IMG/VR virus record: IMGVR_UViG_3300042924_007283
Span: 1 to 34,332 of that record
From: a virus
Strand: one strand, 5' to 3'
DNA length: 34,332 nucleotides
This document shows positions 27,795 through 34,332 of the stretch, one piece after another (position 1 is the first letter of the stretch; the number at the start of each line of letters is the position of its first letter). A program made the position numbers and the translations under genes. The notes under the pieces were generated by a model that searched no databases, was not told where the DNA came from, and worked only from the letters and a program-made list of their open reading frames with translations.

Positions 27795-28418
27795 ATGAAA
27801 ATTATAATCACCGAACAACAAAAAAGAATAATTATCACTGAAAGTACTGGTGAAGAACTTGGTAATGTAATAAAACAAAATACCGAAAGAGTTAAAGAGA
27901 TTATCAACGAGGCTCAAAACCAAATTGGAATGAATTTACAATTTCTTCTAACTTGGGGTGCTGGTATCGGTGGTTTTATGGGTCCTGTTGAAGATTTCGT
28001 AAGAGGAAAATATCCTGAGATTGATGAGAGTGAGTTAGTTTTAATTTTAATTGGTGTAATTGCAACATATTTTGTAGACAACAAAAAAATTGTAACAAAA
28101 ATCTATACAAAAATATATGAGGATGGTTTGAGTGGAATTTTTGATAGAATATTGAAAAAAACTGATACACTCAGAAACACATTTATTGAATTTATTGATA
28201 GTCTGGGGTTAACTTTCCACAAAATAACAAATATGTTAAGTTATACTTTCATTATTCCTATATTACCTATGATATATCAAATGGTTGAAGATGGAAGTAC
28301 TGAAAATGTTGATTTGAAACAATTAGCTATCAGAATTATTAGCTTCACAGGTTTAACACTTTCAGGTATTATCTTCAAAGAATTATTATCCAAATTAGTT
28401 ATAAGATTCAAATCATAA
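27795..28418 (+). CDS. Membrane protein with capsid-targeting-like leader
   Basis: 207 aa. Residues 1-17 (MKIIITEQQKRIIITES) contain the leader pattern with an I-T-E|S end. Several hydrophobic segments follow: about 45-63, 79-98 (LVLILIGVIATYF), 147-165 and 183-200. The leader plus membrane helices suggest a protein carried in the virion and inserted into host membranes, or a portal-type assembly protein. Confidence 0.6.
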   Translation: MKIIITEQQKRIIITESTGEELGNVIKQNTERVKEIINEAQNQIGMNLQFLLTWGAGIGGFMGPVEDFVRGKYPEIDESELVLILIGVIATYFVDNKKIVTKIYTKIYEDGLSGIFDRILKKTDTLRNTFIEFIDSLGLTFHKITNMLSYTFIIPILPMIYQMVEDGSTENVDLKQLAIRIISFTGLTLSGIIFKELLSKLVIRFKS

Positions 28419-28439
28419 TATTTGAATTTTCGACATTTA

Positions 28440-28471
28440 TAATTTATCCTTAAATCAAAAAGGATAAATTA
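28440..28471 (+). promoter_or_regulatory. Hairpin directly before the IMPDH-like start codon
   Basis: TAATTTATCCTT (28440-28451) pairs perfectly with AAGGATAAATTA (28460-28471), loop AAATCAAA. The 3' arm includes AAGGA, a rare possible ribosome-binding site in this window, and ends at the ATG. Folding would hide it. Confidence 0.6.
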
Positions 28472-29496
28472 TGCAAAAATTCGACTTTAAGGACATTACA
28501 TTAGTTCCTGAAACAATCTCATCAATAACATCTAGAAGTGAAATTAATATTTTCACAAATAAAGGAACACTTCCTATTATTGTTAGTCCAATGGACACCG
28601 TTGTTAATCGTAACAATTATGAAATATTTTTAGATGAAAACCTTGAGGTATGTTTACCCAGAGGTGAAAAACCATATTACGACAATACATTTTGGTCAAT
28701 ATCCTTATCAGATTTCGAATTGATGATAAATCGACATAAAACCTATGGTGCCGAACTAACTCGAACAAAAATATTAATAGATATTGCTAATGGTCATATG
28801 GAAAAACTATATGAGTTGTGTAAATATTTTGTTGAAAATATGAAAACCAATCACCAATTAATGATTGGAAATATCGCAAATCCAAACACTTATGAATTAT
28901 TTGCAGAACTTGGTGTCGATTTCATTAGAGTGGGTATTGGTGGTGGTTCAGGATGTTTAACTTCTGCAAATACAGGTGTTCACTATCCAATGGCTTCATT
29001 AATATCAGAGTGTAGTAACATCAAAAAGAAAAGAAAATATAGTACAAATATTGTTGCCGATGGTGGATTTAGAAACTATGATGATATAATCAAAGCCTTA
29101 GCCCTTGGTGCTGATTATGTTATGTTAGGGGGAGTGTTAAATAAAACATTAGAATCTTGTTCACCTGTTTATTTAGGTAAAGTCATCCCCTTAAATGAAA
29201 ATACTTCCAAATATGTTTGGGATAACTTCAAATTTCTTAGAAAGTTTATGTATAAAAAGTTTAGGGGTATGAGTACAAAAGAAGTTCAAAAAAAATGGGG
29301 AAAGGATAAATTAATAACTTCCGAAGGTATCACAAAATATAACAAGGTTGAGTATACTTTGGATAAGTGGATTGAAAACTTAGAGGATTACTTAAAATCA
29401 GCAATGTCTTATACTAACTCCAGAACTCTTGAGGAGTTCAAAGAAACCGAATATGTGTTTATAACTGAAAATGCGTTAAAAAGATATAATAAGTAA
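28471..29496 (+). CDS. IMP dehydrogenase / GMP reductase-like enzyme
   Basis: 341 aa TIM barrel, GMP-reductase size (no CBS domain). Motifs: FDFKDITLVPETISSITSRS, LPIIVSPMDTVV (34-45), the catalytic loop GIGGGSGCLTSANTG with C162, and IVADGGFRNYDDIIKALALG with D197, then YVMLGG. The canonical loop GxGPGSxCTT is altered (GGGSGCLTSANT), so substrate choice or activity may differ. Would interconvert IMP/XMP/GMP and feed phage purine pools. Its start lies at a hairpin. Confidence 0.75.
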   Translation: MQKFDFKDITLVPETISSITSRSEINIFTNKGTLPIIVSPMDTVVNRNNYEIFLDENLEVCLPRGEKPYYDNTFWSISLSDFELMINRHKTYGAELTRTKILIDIANGHMEKLYELCKYFVENMKTNHQLMIGNIANPNTYELFAELGVDFIRVGIGGGSGCLTSANTGVHYPMASLISECSNIKKKRKYSTNIVADGGFRNYDDIIKALALGADYVMLGGVLNKTLESCSPVYLGKVIPLNENTSKYVWDNFKFLRKFMYKKFRGMSTKEVQKKWGKDKLITSEGITKYNKVEYTLDKWIENLEDYLKSAMSYTNSRTLEEFKETEYVFITENALKRYNK

Positions 29497-29498
29497 GA

Positions 29499-29774
29499 TC
29501 AGACAAAGGTAATCAGGACTTTCAACTCTTGATTACCTTTTATCACCCTATGATAAACACCTTCAGGTATATAATATTTTTCACCAACGACTAATTTTTT
29601 GGGAAATTCGTCATCCATTTGTAGATACCAATCTTCCCCCTCCAATACCTCGACCAATCTATTTTCTCTATCCCTATGCCATTTCAATTCCTCATCATCA
29701 ACATTTGGGGAAAATATTCTTAATCTTTTATCACCAATAACTTCTTGAATAAAGGGAAGTTTTTCCATTACCAA
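29499..29774 (-). CDS. Cupin-like phage protein
   Basis: 91 aa. Cupin pattern: KWHRDRENRLVEVLEGEDWY with H33 as first metal-ligand candidate, GEKYYIPEGVYHRVIKG with H77. Likely a small beta-barrel that binds a metal or carbohydrate. It overlaps the leader protein gene upstream by 7 bases. Substrate unknown. Confidence 0.65.
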   Translation of the reverse strand: MVMEKLPFIQEVIGDKRLRIFSPNVDDEELKWHRDRENRLVEVLEGEDWYLQMDDEFPKKLVVGEKYYIPEGVYHRVIKGNQELKVLITFV

Positions 29775-30394
29775 CTTGAACTCGACTTTAATCCTAATTT
29801 TTTTGCATATCTTCCAACATTACAACTCCAATAACCTGGAGTTGTTCTATCTTTTTTCTGTTCACATTTGTGTCTAGCTCTGAATGATTTTGCCGCTTTC
29901 GGATTTCTATTTCTTACCCTTAAATTAGGGTCACCAAATGTTACTTTCTTTATTGTACCTTTTGGTGTTTTAACATATACAGCAAACTTTTTAGGCCCAC
30001 CAGGTGTTCTGAATGGAGAATTCAATTTTACATTTTTTCCGTGATGTTTGGCTTCGAACAAAAGTTCCTCAACTTCGTCCTCATACATTGGGGCATCTAA
30101 CCAAACCTCATCACCATTTTCTAATAAAACCTTTTTACCCAAGTTAGACTCAACCAACCAACTGTCTTCTTCATTCAATTCTATTTTACCATCAATATAT
30201 AAGTTTCTTACTTCATTAATTAACTTAAAATATTTGTCAGAATATATTCTAAAGACATTTTCATTTAATGAAATTCTATTCTCTAAATGGTACTTCAAAT
30301 CCTCAGAAATCATACAAGGTTCAGTTAATTTCATAGGAGGGTTTAATGATTCTCTCAATACTTTTTTGATAAGATTATCCAAATTTGTTTCCAT
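29768..30394 (-). CDS. DUF5872-type protein with leader
   Basis: 208 aa. N-terminal ETNLDNLIKKVLRES ends in an L-R-E|S site. The C-terminal part, GGPKKFAVYVKTPKGTIKKV, FGDPNLRVRNRNPKAAKSFR, ARHKCEQ and GYWSCNVGRYAKKLGL, is an uncharacterised family common in marine phages, with two conserved Cys. TATTTATA (30405-30412, minus) is 10 bases upstream. Probable internal head protein. Confidence 0.65.
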   Translation of the reverse strand: METNLDNLIKKVLRESLNPPMKLTEPCMISEDLKYHLENRISLNENVFRIYSDKYFKLINEVRNLYIDGKIELNEEDSWLVESNLGKKVLLENGDEVWLDAPMYEDEVEELLFEAKHHGKNVKLNSPFRTPGGPKKFAVYVKTPKGTIKKVTFGDPNLRVRNRNPKAAKSFRARHKCEQKKDRTTPGYWSCNVGRYAKKLGLKSSSSW

Positions 30395-30474
30395 GTCTTT
30401 TTATTATAAATATTATATTCCAACAATTAAAATTAAATCGTTTTTTTTCTATATTTATAAAGAAAATTATTTTA

Positions 30475-31917
30475 ATGCGAATAATATTGAAAGAAAATCA
30501 ACTTTCAAAAATCATAAATTTTCTATCTGAAAGTGATTCACGAAGACTGAATGTTCTTTTCGTTGGTGATAGCTTGAGTGCTGGTCCGGATTACACTTGG
30601 AATTATCTTCTTGCAAAATCCCATCCTGAATGGAATAGTACACATTTGTCAAAAGGTGGAAAAAGAACCTCTTGGATGTTAGATTCACTTAGAAATGAAC
30701 TAAAAAATAAGAAATACGATTTGGTATTCATTTATGGTGGTACTAACGATATGTTTTCATTAGTAAGTCCTAATGAAGCATTAGGTAATATTCAAAAAAT
30801 GGTTGATTTAGTTGTTGCTCAAGGTGGTACACCATATGTTTTTGAAGGTTATGATGTTGATTCAGTTTCATCAGACAAAAAATTGAAACCAACCAAATAT
30901 TGTAATAAAAGTTGTATGTTAAAAGGTCGAGACAGAATGGCCGATTTTCAAAAACAACTTTCATCAATTTCTAAAGCAATTATTATTCCGAGTGTAGTTG
31001 GTGATGAAACTTGGACTACAGATGGTTTACACCCAAGTTCTAGTAAACACCAAATAATGAAAAGTCATATTGAGAATTATATCGGAAAAACAATTCCATC
31101 AACAAAACCAGATAAAGTTTTTGATACCCTATCGTCTCAGAATATTCCATTGATACATAAAACATTACAAATATTAGGATACTCAAAACCAGAGTGGGGT
31201 ATTAGTAGTACGGAAAGTCCTGAGTTTACTTACTCTTTGAATAATTTTAGGTTTGATCAAGGTTCAAATAGAAAAGGTGAAATTACAACTGATGACATTA
31301 ATTTACTGAAAAACTTGTTAGCCGAAAGAGGAATAGATTCTAGTGATTTAGATAAAGTTGTTACAACAAAAAGTGAAAGCTTAGATAGTACTTTAGGAAG
31401 TACATCGAGTTTGAGTGGTAATAAATTCGAAAAATTCGCAGTTGAAAAACATGGAGACAAATTTTTGGAAAAAGTAAAAGAAGTTGGTAAAAATGTTGGT
31501 TTGGATTATAAAATAATATTGGCCACAATGTACTTCGAAAGTAAAATGAGTCCATCGGTTCAAAATCCTATGTCAAGAGCGACAGGATTGATTCAGTTTA
31601 TGCCATTTACTGCAAAGAGTTTAGGTACATCTGTTGATAGTTTGAAAAATATGTCGGCTATACAACAACTCAAATATGTAGAACAATTTTACAACAAACA
31701 TAGAAATTTAATACCTTTAATTTCATCACCAGAAGAAGCATATCTATTAGTTTTTTACCCTGCTGCTGTTGGTAAACCTGATAATTATGTCTTGGGTGAC
31801 ACAAGTAGGAAAAGAGCTATAATTGCAAAACAAAATAAACCTTTCGATAAAAATAACGACAAGGAAATAACTAAAGGGGAAATTCTCAATTATATAAGAA
31901 GTAAATGGGGAATTTAA
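30475..31917 (+). CDS. SGNH hydrolase fused to lytic transglycosylase, with capsid-targeting-like leader
   Basis: 480 aa, start at ATG 30475; an upstream extension lacks support. Leader: MRIILKENQLSKIINFLSE|S. SGNH domain (about 25-205): FVGDSL (S33), YGGTND (N91), DGLHPSS (D183/H186). A linker region (about 215-295) resembles a peptidoglycan-binding module with an EF-hand-like TTDDINLLKN. C-terminal lytic transglycosylase (about 315-450): catalytic E355 in TMYFESKMSP and ATGLIQFMPFTA. Ends with a Ca-binding-like FDKNNDKEITKGEI. Probably packaged and used to deacylate and cut host peptidoglycan or surface glycan at entry. The SGNH part is paralogous to the gene at 13076. Confidence 0.85.
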   Translation: MRIILKENQLSKIINFLSESDSRRLNVLFVGDSLSAGPDYTWNYLLAKSHPEWNSTHLSKGGKRTSWMLDSLRNELKNKKYDLVFIYGGTNDMFSLVSPNEALGNIQKMVDLVVAQGGTPYVFEGYDVDSVSSDKKLKPTKYCNKSCMLKGRDRMADFQKQLSSISKAIIIPSVVGDETWTTDGLHPSSSKHQIMKSHIENYIGKTIPSTKPDKVFDTLSSQNIPLIHKTLQILGYSKPEWGISSTESPEFTYSLNNFRFDQGSNRKGEITTDDINLLKNLLAERGIDSSDLDKVVTTKSESLDSTLGSTSSLSGNKFEKFAVEKHGDKFLEKVKEVGKNVGLDYKIILATMYFESKMSPSVQNPMSRATGLIQFMPFTAKSLGTSVDSLKNMSAIQQLKYVEQFYNKHRNLIPLISSPEEAYLLVFYPAAVGKPDNYVLGDTSRKRAIIAKQNKPFDKNNDKEITKGEILNYIRSKWGI

Positions 31918-31965
31918 TTTTGACTTTTTTAATAAAAATTATTAGTTTTATCAAAAAGTCAAAAT

Positions 31966-32178
31966 ATGTTACAATTCTATTCATTCTTTTTAACTACACT
32001 AAGAATTTTTATTTTTGCAAAACTTGTTTTTTTGTTTTGGATGACCAGTTCATACCCTGAGAGTTATCCAATATCATTATTAACTTGGTGGATATATTTC
32101 TTAGTTTTTGATTTGTGGTTATACAATAATATTACATCAAAAGAAATCAATCAAGATACAACAGATGAAAAAGAATAA
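31966..32178 (+). CDS. Two-pass small membrane protein
   Basis: 70 aa. Two hydrophobic segments (FFLTTLRIFIFAKLVFLFWM and LLTWWIYFLVFDLWLY) and a charged tail. Followed by a terminator. Holin-like in shape; function not proven. Confidence 0.55.
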   Translation: MLQFYSFFLTTLRIFIFAKLVFLFWMTSSYPESYPISLLTWWIYFLVFDLWLYNNITSKEINQDTTDEKE

Positions 32179-32203
32179 TCCCTAAATTATAGGGATTTTT
32201 TTT
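32177..32203 (+). terminator. Terminator
   Basis: AATCCCTA (32177-32184) pairs with TAGGGATT (32190-32197), then a T run. It overlaps the stop codon of the 70-aa membrane gene. Confidence 0.85.
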
Positions 32204-32243
32204 ATTTTATTATCAAGATATTTATAAAGAAAAAATACTTAAA

Positions 32244-32771
32244 ATGAAAAAATATACTATAACAGAATCACAACTTAAAAGACTCATTAATGAACAAATA
32301 GTTAGTGAAACTGGTTCTCCTCAAGAAGAAAAGGAAAACAAACCTAGATGTGTACCTGAGAATACAATTCCATTGGACGAAATAGTTGGTAAAGCTGACG
32401 AATATGTAGATTATGCACCAGGAGTATCCAAAAGAAAAAAGGGAGTGTATTCTTTTGTTGATACTTTAGGTATTTTGAATAATCTAAGAGTACTAAAGGA
32501 TATAAAAGATGGTGGCGCTCACTTAGCTTATGATATGATGCACAATCTTAATAAATTCAGAAATAAAAACTATTATGATGAAACCTCTGGTCAGTGTAAT
32601 AAAGCTATGGATAAAATAATAGAATTATATAAAGAAAATGAACACGGAACTGAGTTAGTAAAGGATATTGAGAAAGTATTAGCCCTTCAAACAAAAGACG
32701 ACCAATTAACACCTTCAGTAAGAACAAAAGAGTATTTGAAACGAGCTCTTGAATTAGCTAAAGGTAAATAA
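32244..32771 (+). CDS. Protein with capsid-targeting-like leader
   Basis: 175 aa. Leader MKKYTITESQLKRLINE|Q with the I-N-E site and a second E-containing segment (VSETG). Remaining part is helical, with three Cys, no recognised domain. TATTTATA (32219-32226) lies 17 bases upstream. The TAA stop is followed by 32 in-frame sense codons (see findings). Candidate virion protein. Confidence 0.65.
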   Translation: MKKYTITESQLKRLINEQIVSETGSPQEEKENKPRCVPENTIPLDEIVGKADEYVDYAPGVSKRKKGVYSFVDTLGILNNLRVLKDIKDGGAHLAYDMMHNLNKFRNKNYYDETSGQCNKAMDKIIELYKENEHGTELVKDIEKVLALQTKDDQLTPSVRTKEYLKRALELAKGK

Positions 32772-32822
32772 TCTAACCTCTTAGGAGGACTATTAGGACC
32801 GTTTGCTGTTATGGCAACAAAG

Positions 32823-32851
32823 AAAGAGGACATCGCTACGTCCTCTTTTTC
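32823..32851 (+). terminator. Terminator
   Basis: AAAGAGGAC (32823-32831) pairs with GTCCTCTTT (32840-32848), loop ATCGCTAC, then T's. Confidence 0.85.
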
Positions 32852-32882
32852 TTTTATATCCTATTTATAATTAAAATCTACT

Positions 32883-33179
32883 ATGAAAAACAAACTATTT
32901 TTTGGGTGGGAAAATATAAAATGGTTAATTAGAGAGGTTACAAATATGTATTCGTCAAAAGAATCATTTTTTTCCAAAAAAAGAATCGAGTCAGGTATTG
33001 CATTCATTATCGCTCAATGGGGAATGATTTTTTTCTTATTGGAAAAACACTCAACCCTTACTATGACTGACCTAATTATGTGGGCTGGTGTTGAGTTTGC
33101 AATATCTGGTTACATCATCCACCAAATTCAAAAAGAAAAGAAAACTGATGAACAAAAAGAAGAAACCCCCAACGAATAG
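32883..33179 (+). CDS. Small membrane protein, holin candidate
   Basis: 98 aa. One or two membrane helices: IESGIAFIIAQWGMIFFLLE (38-57) and LIMWAGVEFAISGYIIHQIQ (66-85), then a charged C-terminus (KEKKTDEQKEETPNE). This layout is widespread in marine phages. TATTTATA (32862-32869) is 13 bases upstream. Confidence 0.6.
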   Translation: MKNKLFFGWENIKWLIREVTNMYSSKESFFSKKRIESGIAFIIAQWGMIFFLLEKHSTLTMTDLIMWAGVEFAISGYIIHQIQKEKKTDEQKEETPNE

Positions 33180-33192
33180 TCAGGGGTTTTTT
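33163..33192 (+). terminator. Terminator overlapping the gene end
   Basis: AAACCCC (33163-33169) pairs with GGGGTTT (33183-33189), then T's. It includes the stop codon of the membrane gene and separates it from the convergent dnaK. Confidence 0.75.
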
Positions 33193-33195
33193 GTT

Positions 33196-34332
33196 TTACT
33201 TCACTTCTTCAAATTCTACATCTGAACCTGTAAACCCATCTGATGGTTCATCTTCTGTTTTAACATTGTTGTATAATTCTTGCGTTATCTGTTGCATTTT
33301 CAAATTGACATTATCTAATGCTTGATTAATAACTTCAACCTCACCAGTGTTTTTAGCCTCTTTCAACTCCTCCAATCCTTTTCTAACTTCTTCTTTGTGT
33401 TCATCAGATATTTTTTCATCCAAATCCTTCAAAGTTTTCTCAATATTGAAGATTGTACTATCGGCTTCATTGATTTTTTCAGCTTTTTCTTTTGCCAATT
33501 TATCACTTTCAGCATTTTCTTCTGCTTCCCTCTTCATTCTATCAATTTCTTCTTGTGATAAACCTGAAGATGACTCAATTCTAATGGTTTGTTGTTTGTT
33601 TGTACCTTTATCCAAGGCCGAAACATTTATAATCCCATTTGCATCGATATCAAATGTTACTTCGATTTGAGGAATACCTCTCATTGATGGTGGAATACCA
33701 TCCAAGTGGAATCTACCAATAGTTCTGTTGTCTTTGGCCATAGGTCTTTCACCTTGTAACACATGAATTTCAACTGATGGTTGATTATCAACCGCAGTAG
33801 AGAAGATTTGTGACTTTTTGGTAGGAATTGTAGTGTTTGCATCGATTAATTTAGTCATCACACCACCCATTGTTTCAATTCCTAGTGAAAGTGGGGTAAC
33901 ATCCAATAAAAGTACATCTTTTACATCACCAGCTAATACACCCCCTTGAATTGCGGCACCTAAAGCGACAACTTCATCAGGATTTACACCTTTTGATGGT
34001 TCTTTACCGAAGAATTTCTTAACAGCTTCTTGGATTGCGGGAATTCTAGTAGAACCACCAACCAAAATAACCTCATCAATGTCATTGATTGTCAATCCAG
34101 CGTTTTTAAGAGCTGATTTACAAGGCGCAATCGTTCTTTCAACCAATTTATCAATAATTTGTTCAAACTTTGCTCTTGTAAGTGTTTTTACAAGGTGTTT
34201 TGGTTGATTATCAATTACCATAAAGTAAGGTAAGTTGATTTCAGTACTTTGAGATGAAGATAATTCAATTTTTGCCTTCTCAGCGGCCTCTCTTAACCTT
34301 TGGATTGCCATAGAATCATCATTCCAAGCACC
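33196..34332 (-). CDS. dnaK: DnaK (Hsp70) chaperone, C-terminal part; 5' end beyond the window
   Basis: Partial, 378 aa visible. Sequence shows the end of the ATPase domain ([35 protein letters not shown]), the substrate-binding domain ([40 protein letters not shown]) and the helical lid ending [12 protein letters not shown], a typical C-terminal EEVK/EEVD-like end. It is close to Bacteroidota DnaK, implying transfer from a host. Phage-borne Hsp70 is rare; it may help fold virion proteins. Convergent with the holin-like gene. Confidence 0.9.
   Translation of the reverse strand, partial: GAWNDDSMAIQRLREAAEKAKIELSSSQSTEINLPYFMVIDNQPKHLVKTLTRAKFEQIIDKLVERTIAPCKSALKNAGLTINDIDEVILVGGSTRIPAIQEAVKKFFGKEPSKGVNPDEVVALGAAIQGGVLAGDVKDVLLLDVTPLSLGIETMGGVMTKLIDANTTIPTKKSQIFSTAVDNQPSVEIHVLQGERPMAKDNRTIGRFHLDGIPPSMRGIPQIEVTFDIDANGIINVSALDKGTNKQQTIRIESSSGLSQEEIDRMKREAEENAESDKLAKEKAEKINEADSTIFNIEKTLKDLDEKISDEHKEEVRKGLEELKEAKNTGEVEVINQALDNVNLKMQQITQELYNNVKTEDEPSDGFTGSDVEFEEVK

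Noticed and set aside
30385-30474. N-terminal extension of the SGNH-transglycosylase from an upstream ATG
   Set aside because: It would overlap the divergent gene ending the leader proteins and is hydrophobic/low complexity; the start at 30475 gives the conserved leader and the octamer at the right distance.
33322-33670. Two plus-strand reading frames opposite dnaK
   Set aside because: They are antisense shadows of the clearly coding dnaK strand, rich in Phe/Ser as expected from the complement of a Lys/Glu-rich gene.
1-34332. CRISPR array, insertion sequence, integrase, rRNA or replication origin
   Set aside because: No regular short direct repeats with spacers, no transposase or recombinase motif, no rRNA; no clear iteron or AT/GC landmark for an origin.

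Overview
This AT-rich, very gene-dense window looks like part of a large tailed-phage genome that infects a Bacteroidota (probably flavobacterial) host. The evidence for a phage is tens of short, tightly packed, mostly one-directional genes of unknown function, a long tRNA array, free-standing homing-type endonucleases, spanin-like and lysis-type genes, and several proteins with capsid-targeting-like leaders. The evidence for the host is a DUF4294 protein, a DnaK whose C-terminal half reads like Bacteroidota DnaK, and the near absence of Shine-Dalgarno sequences. No integrase, transposase, CRISPR array or rRNA was seen.

Layout. Positions 1-323 hold the 3' part of a tmRNA, followed by a GIY-YIG endonuclease whose start codon lies in a perfect inverted repeat. 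Positions 1090-6000 (mostly minus) hold membrane, coiled-coil and envelope proteins: two overlapping spanin-like genes, a small lipoprotein, an M23-fold protein lacking its usual zinc ligands, a GAF-like protein and an ImmA-type metallopeptidase. Positions 6000-9400 hold small minus-strand phage genes, including a cyclic-phosphate-processing receiver (cpREC) protein. Positions 9424-20673 are an all-minus tRNA region: 21 tRNAs that can be assigned for 18 amino acids, a Tyr-like tRNA, two aberrant tRNA-like genes and one tRNA-sized structured element. Interspersed are short genes, an SGNH hydrolase, a C39-like cysteine protease fold, an HNH endonuclease and a PmeII-like restriction endonuclease. 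Positions 20760-24838 (minus) hold DUF4294, a 420-base non-coding stretch with three related hairpins, a DUF2828/Ro60-like vWA protein, and an archaemetzincin. Positions 24983-33179 (mixed strands) hold an HNH protein, candidate virion proteins, an IMPDH/GMP-reductase-like enzyme, a cupin, an SGNH-lytic transglycosylase fusion and a small membrane protein. The window ends inside dnaK.

Most interesting system. Directly downstream of the DUF2828 gene (a relative of the Ro60/TROVE RNA-binding proteins), on the same strand, are three tandem hairpins. Their closing stems differ in sequence but stay paired (AGAATGA/TCATTCT, AGGATAG/CTATCCT, AGTATG/CATACT), and two of them share a flanking GGT/ACC stem and internal loop. 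This is the pattern expected of Y-RNA-like partners of a Ro60 protein, and would make a phage-encoded RNA-quality-control particle. With the cpREC gene, a tmRNA and tRNAs that have altered elbow loops, the window suggests heavy investment in RNA maintenance and translation.

A second theme is packaging. Several otherwise unrelated proteins share a short N-terminal helix that ends in an [I/L]-x-E site, resembling T4 capsid-targeting sequences cut by the prohead protease. One of them is an SGNH-lytic transglycosylase fusion. An octamer TATTTATA recurs about 10-17 bases upstream of many start codons and may be a phage promoter. All function calls come from reading the sequence; no database search was run.
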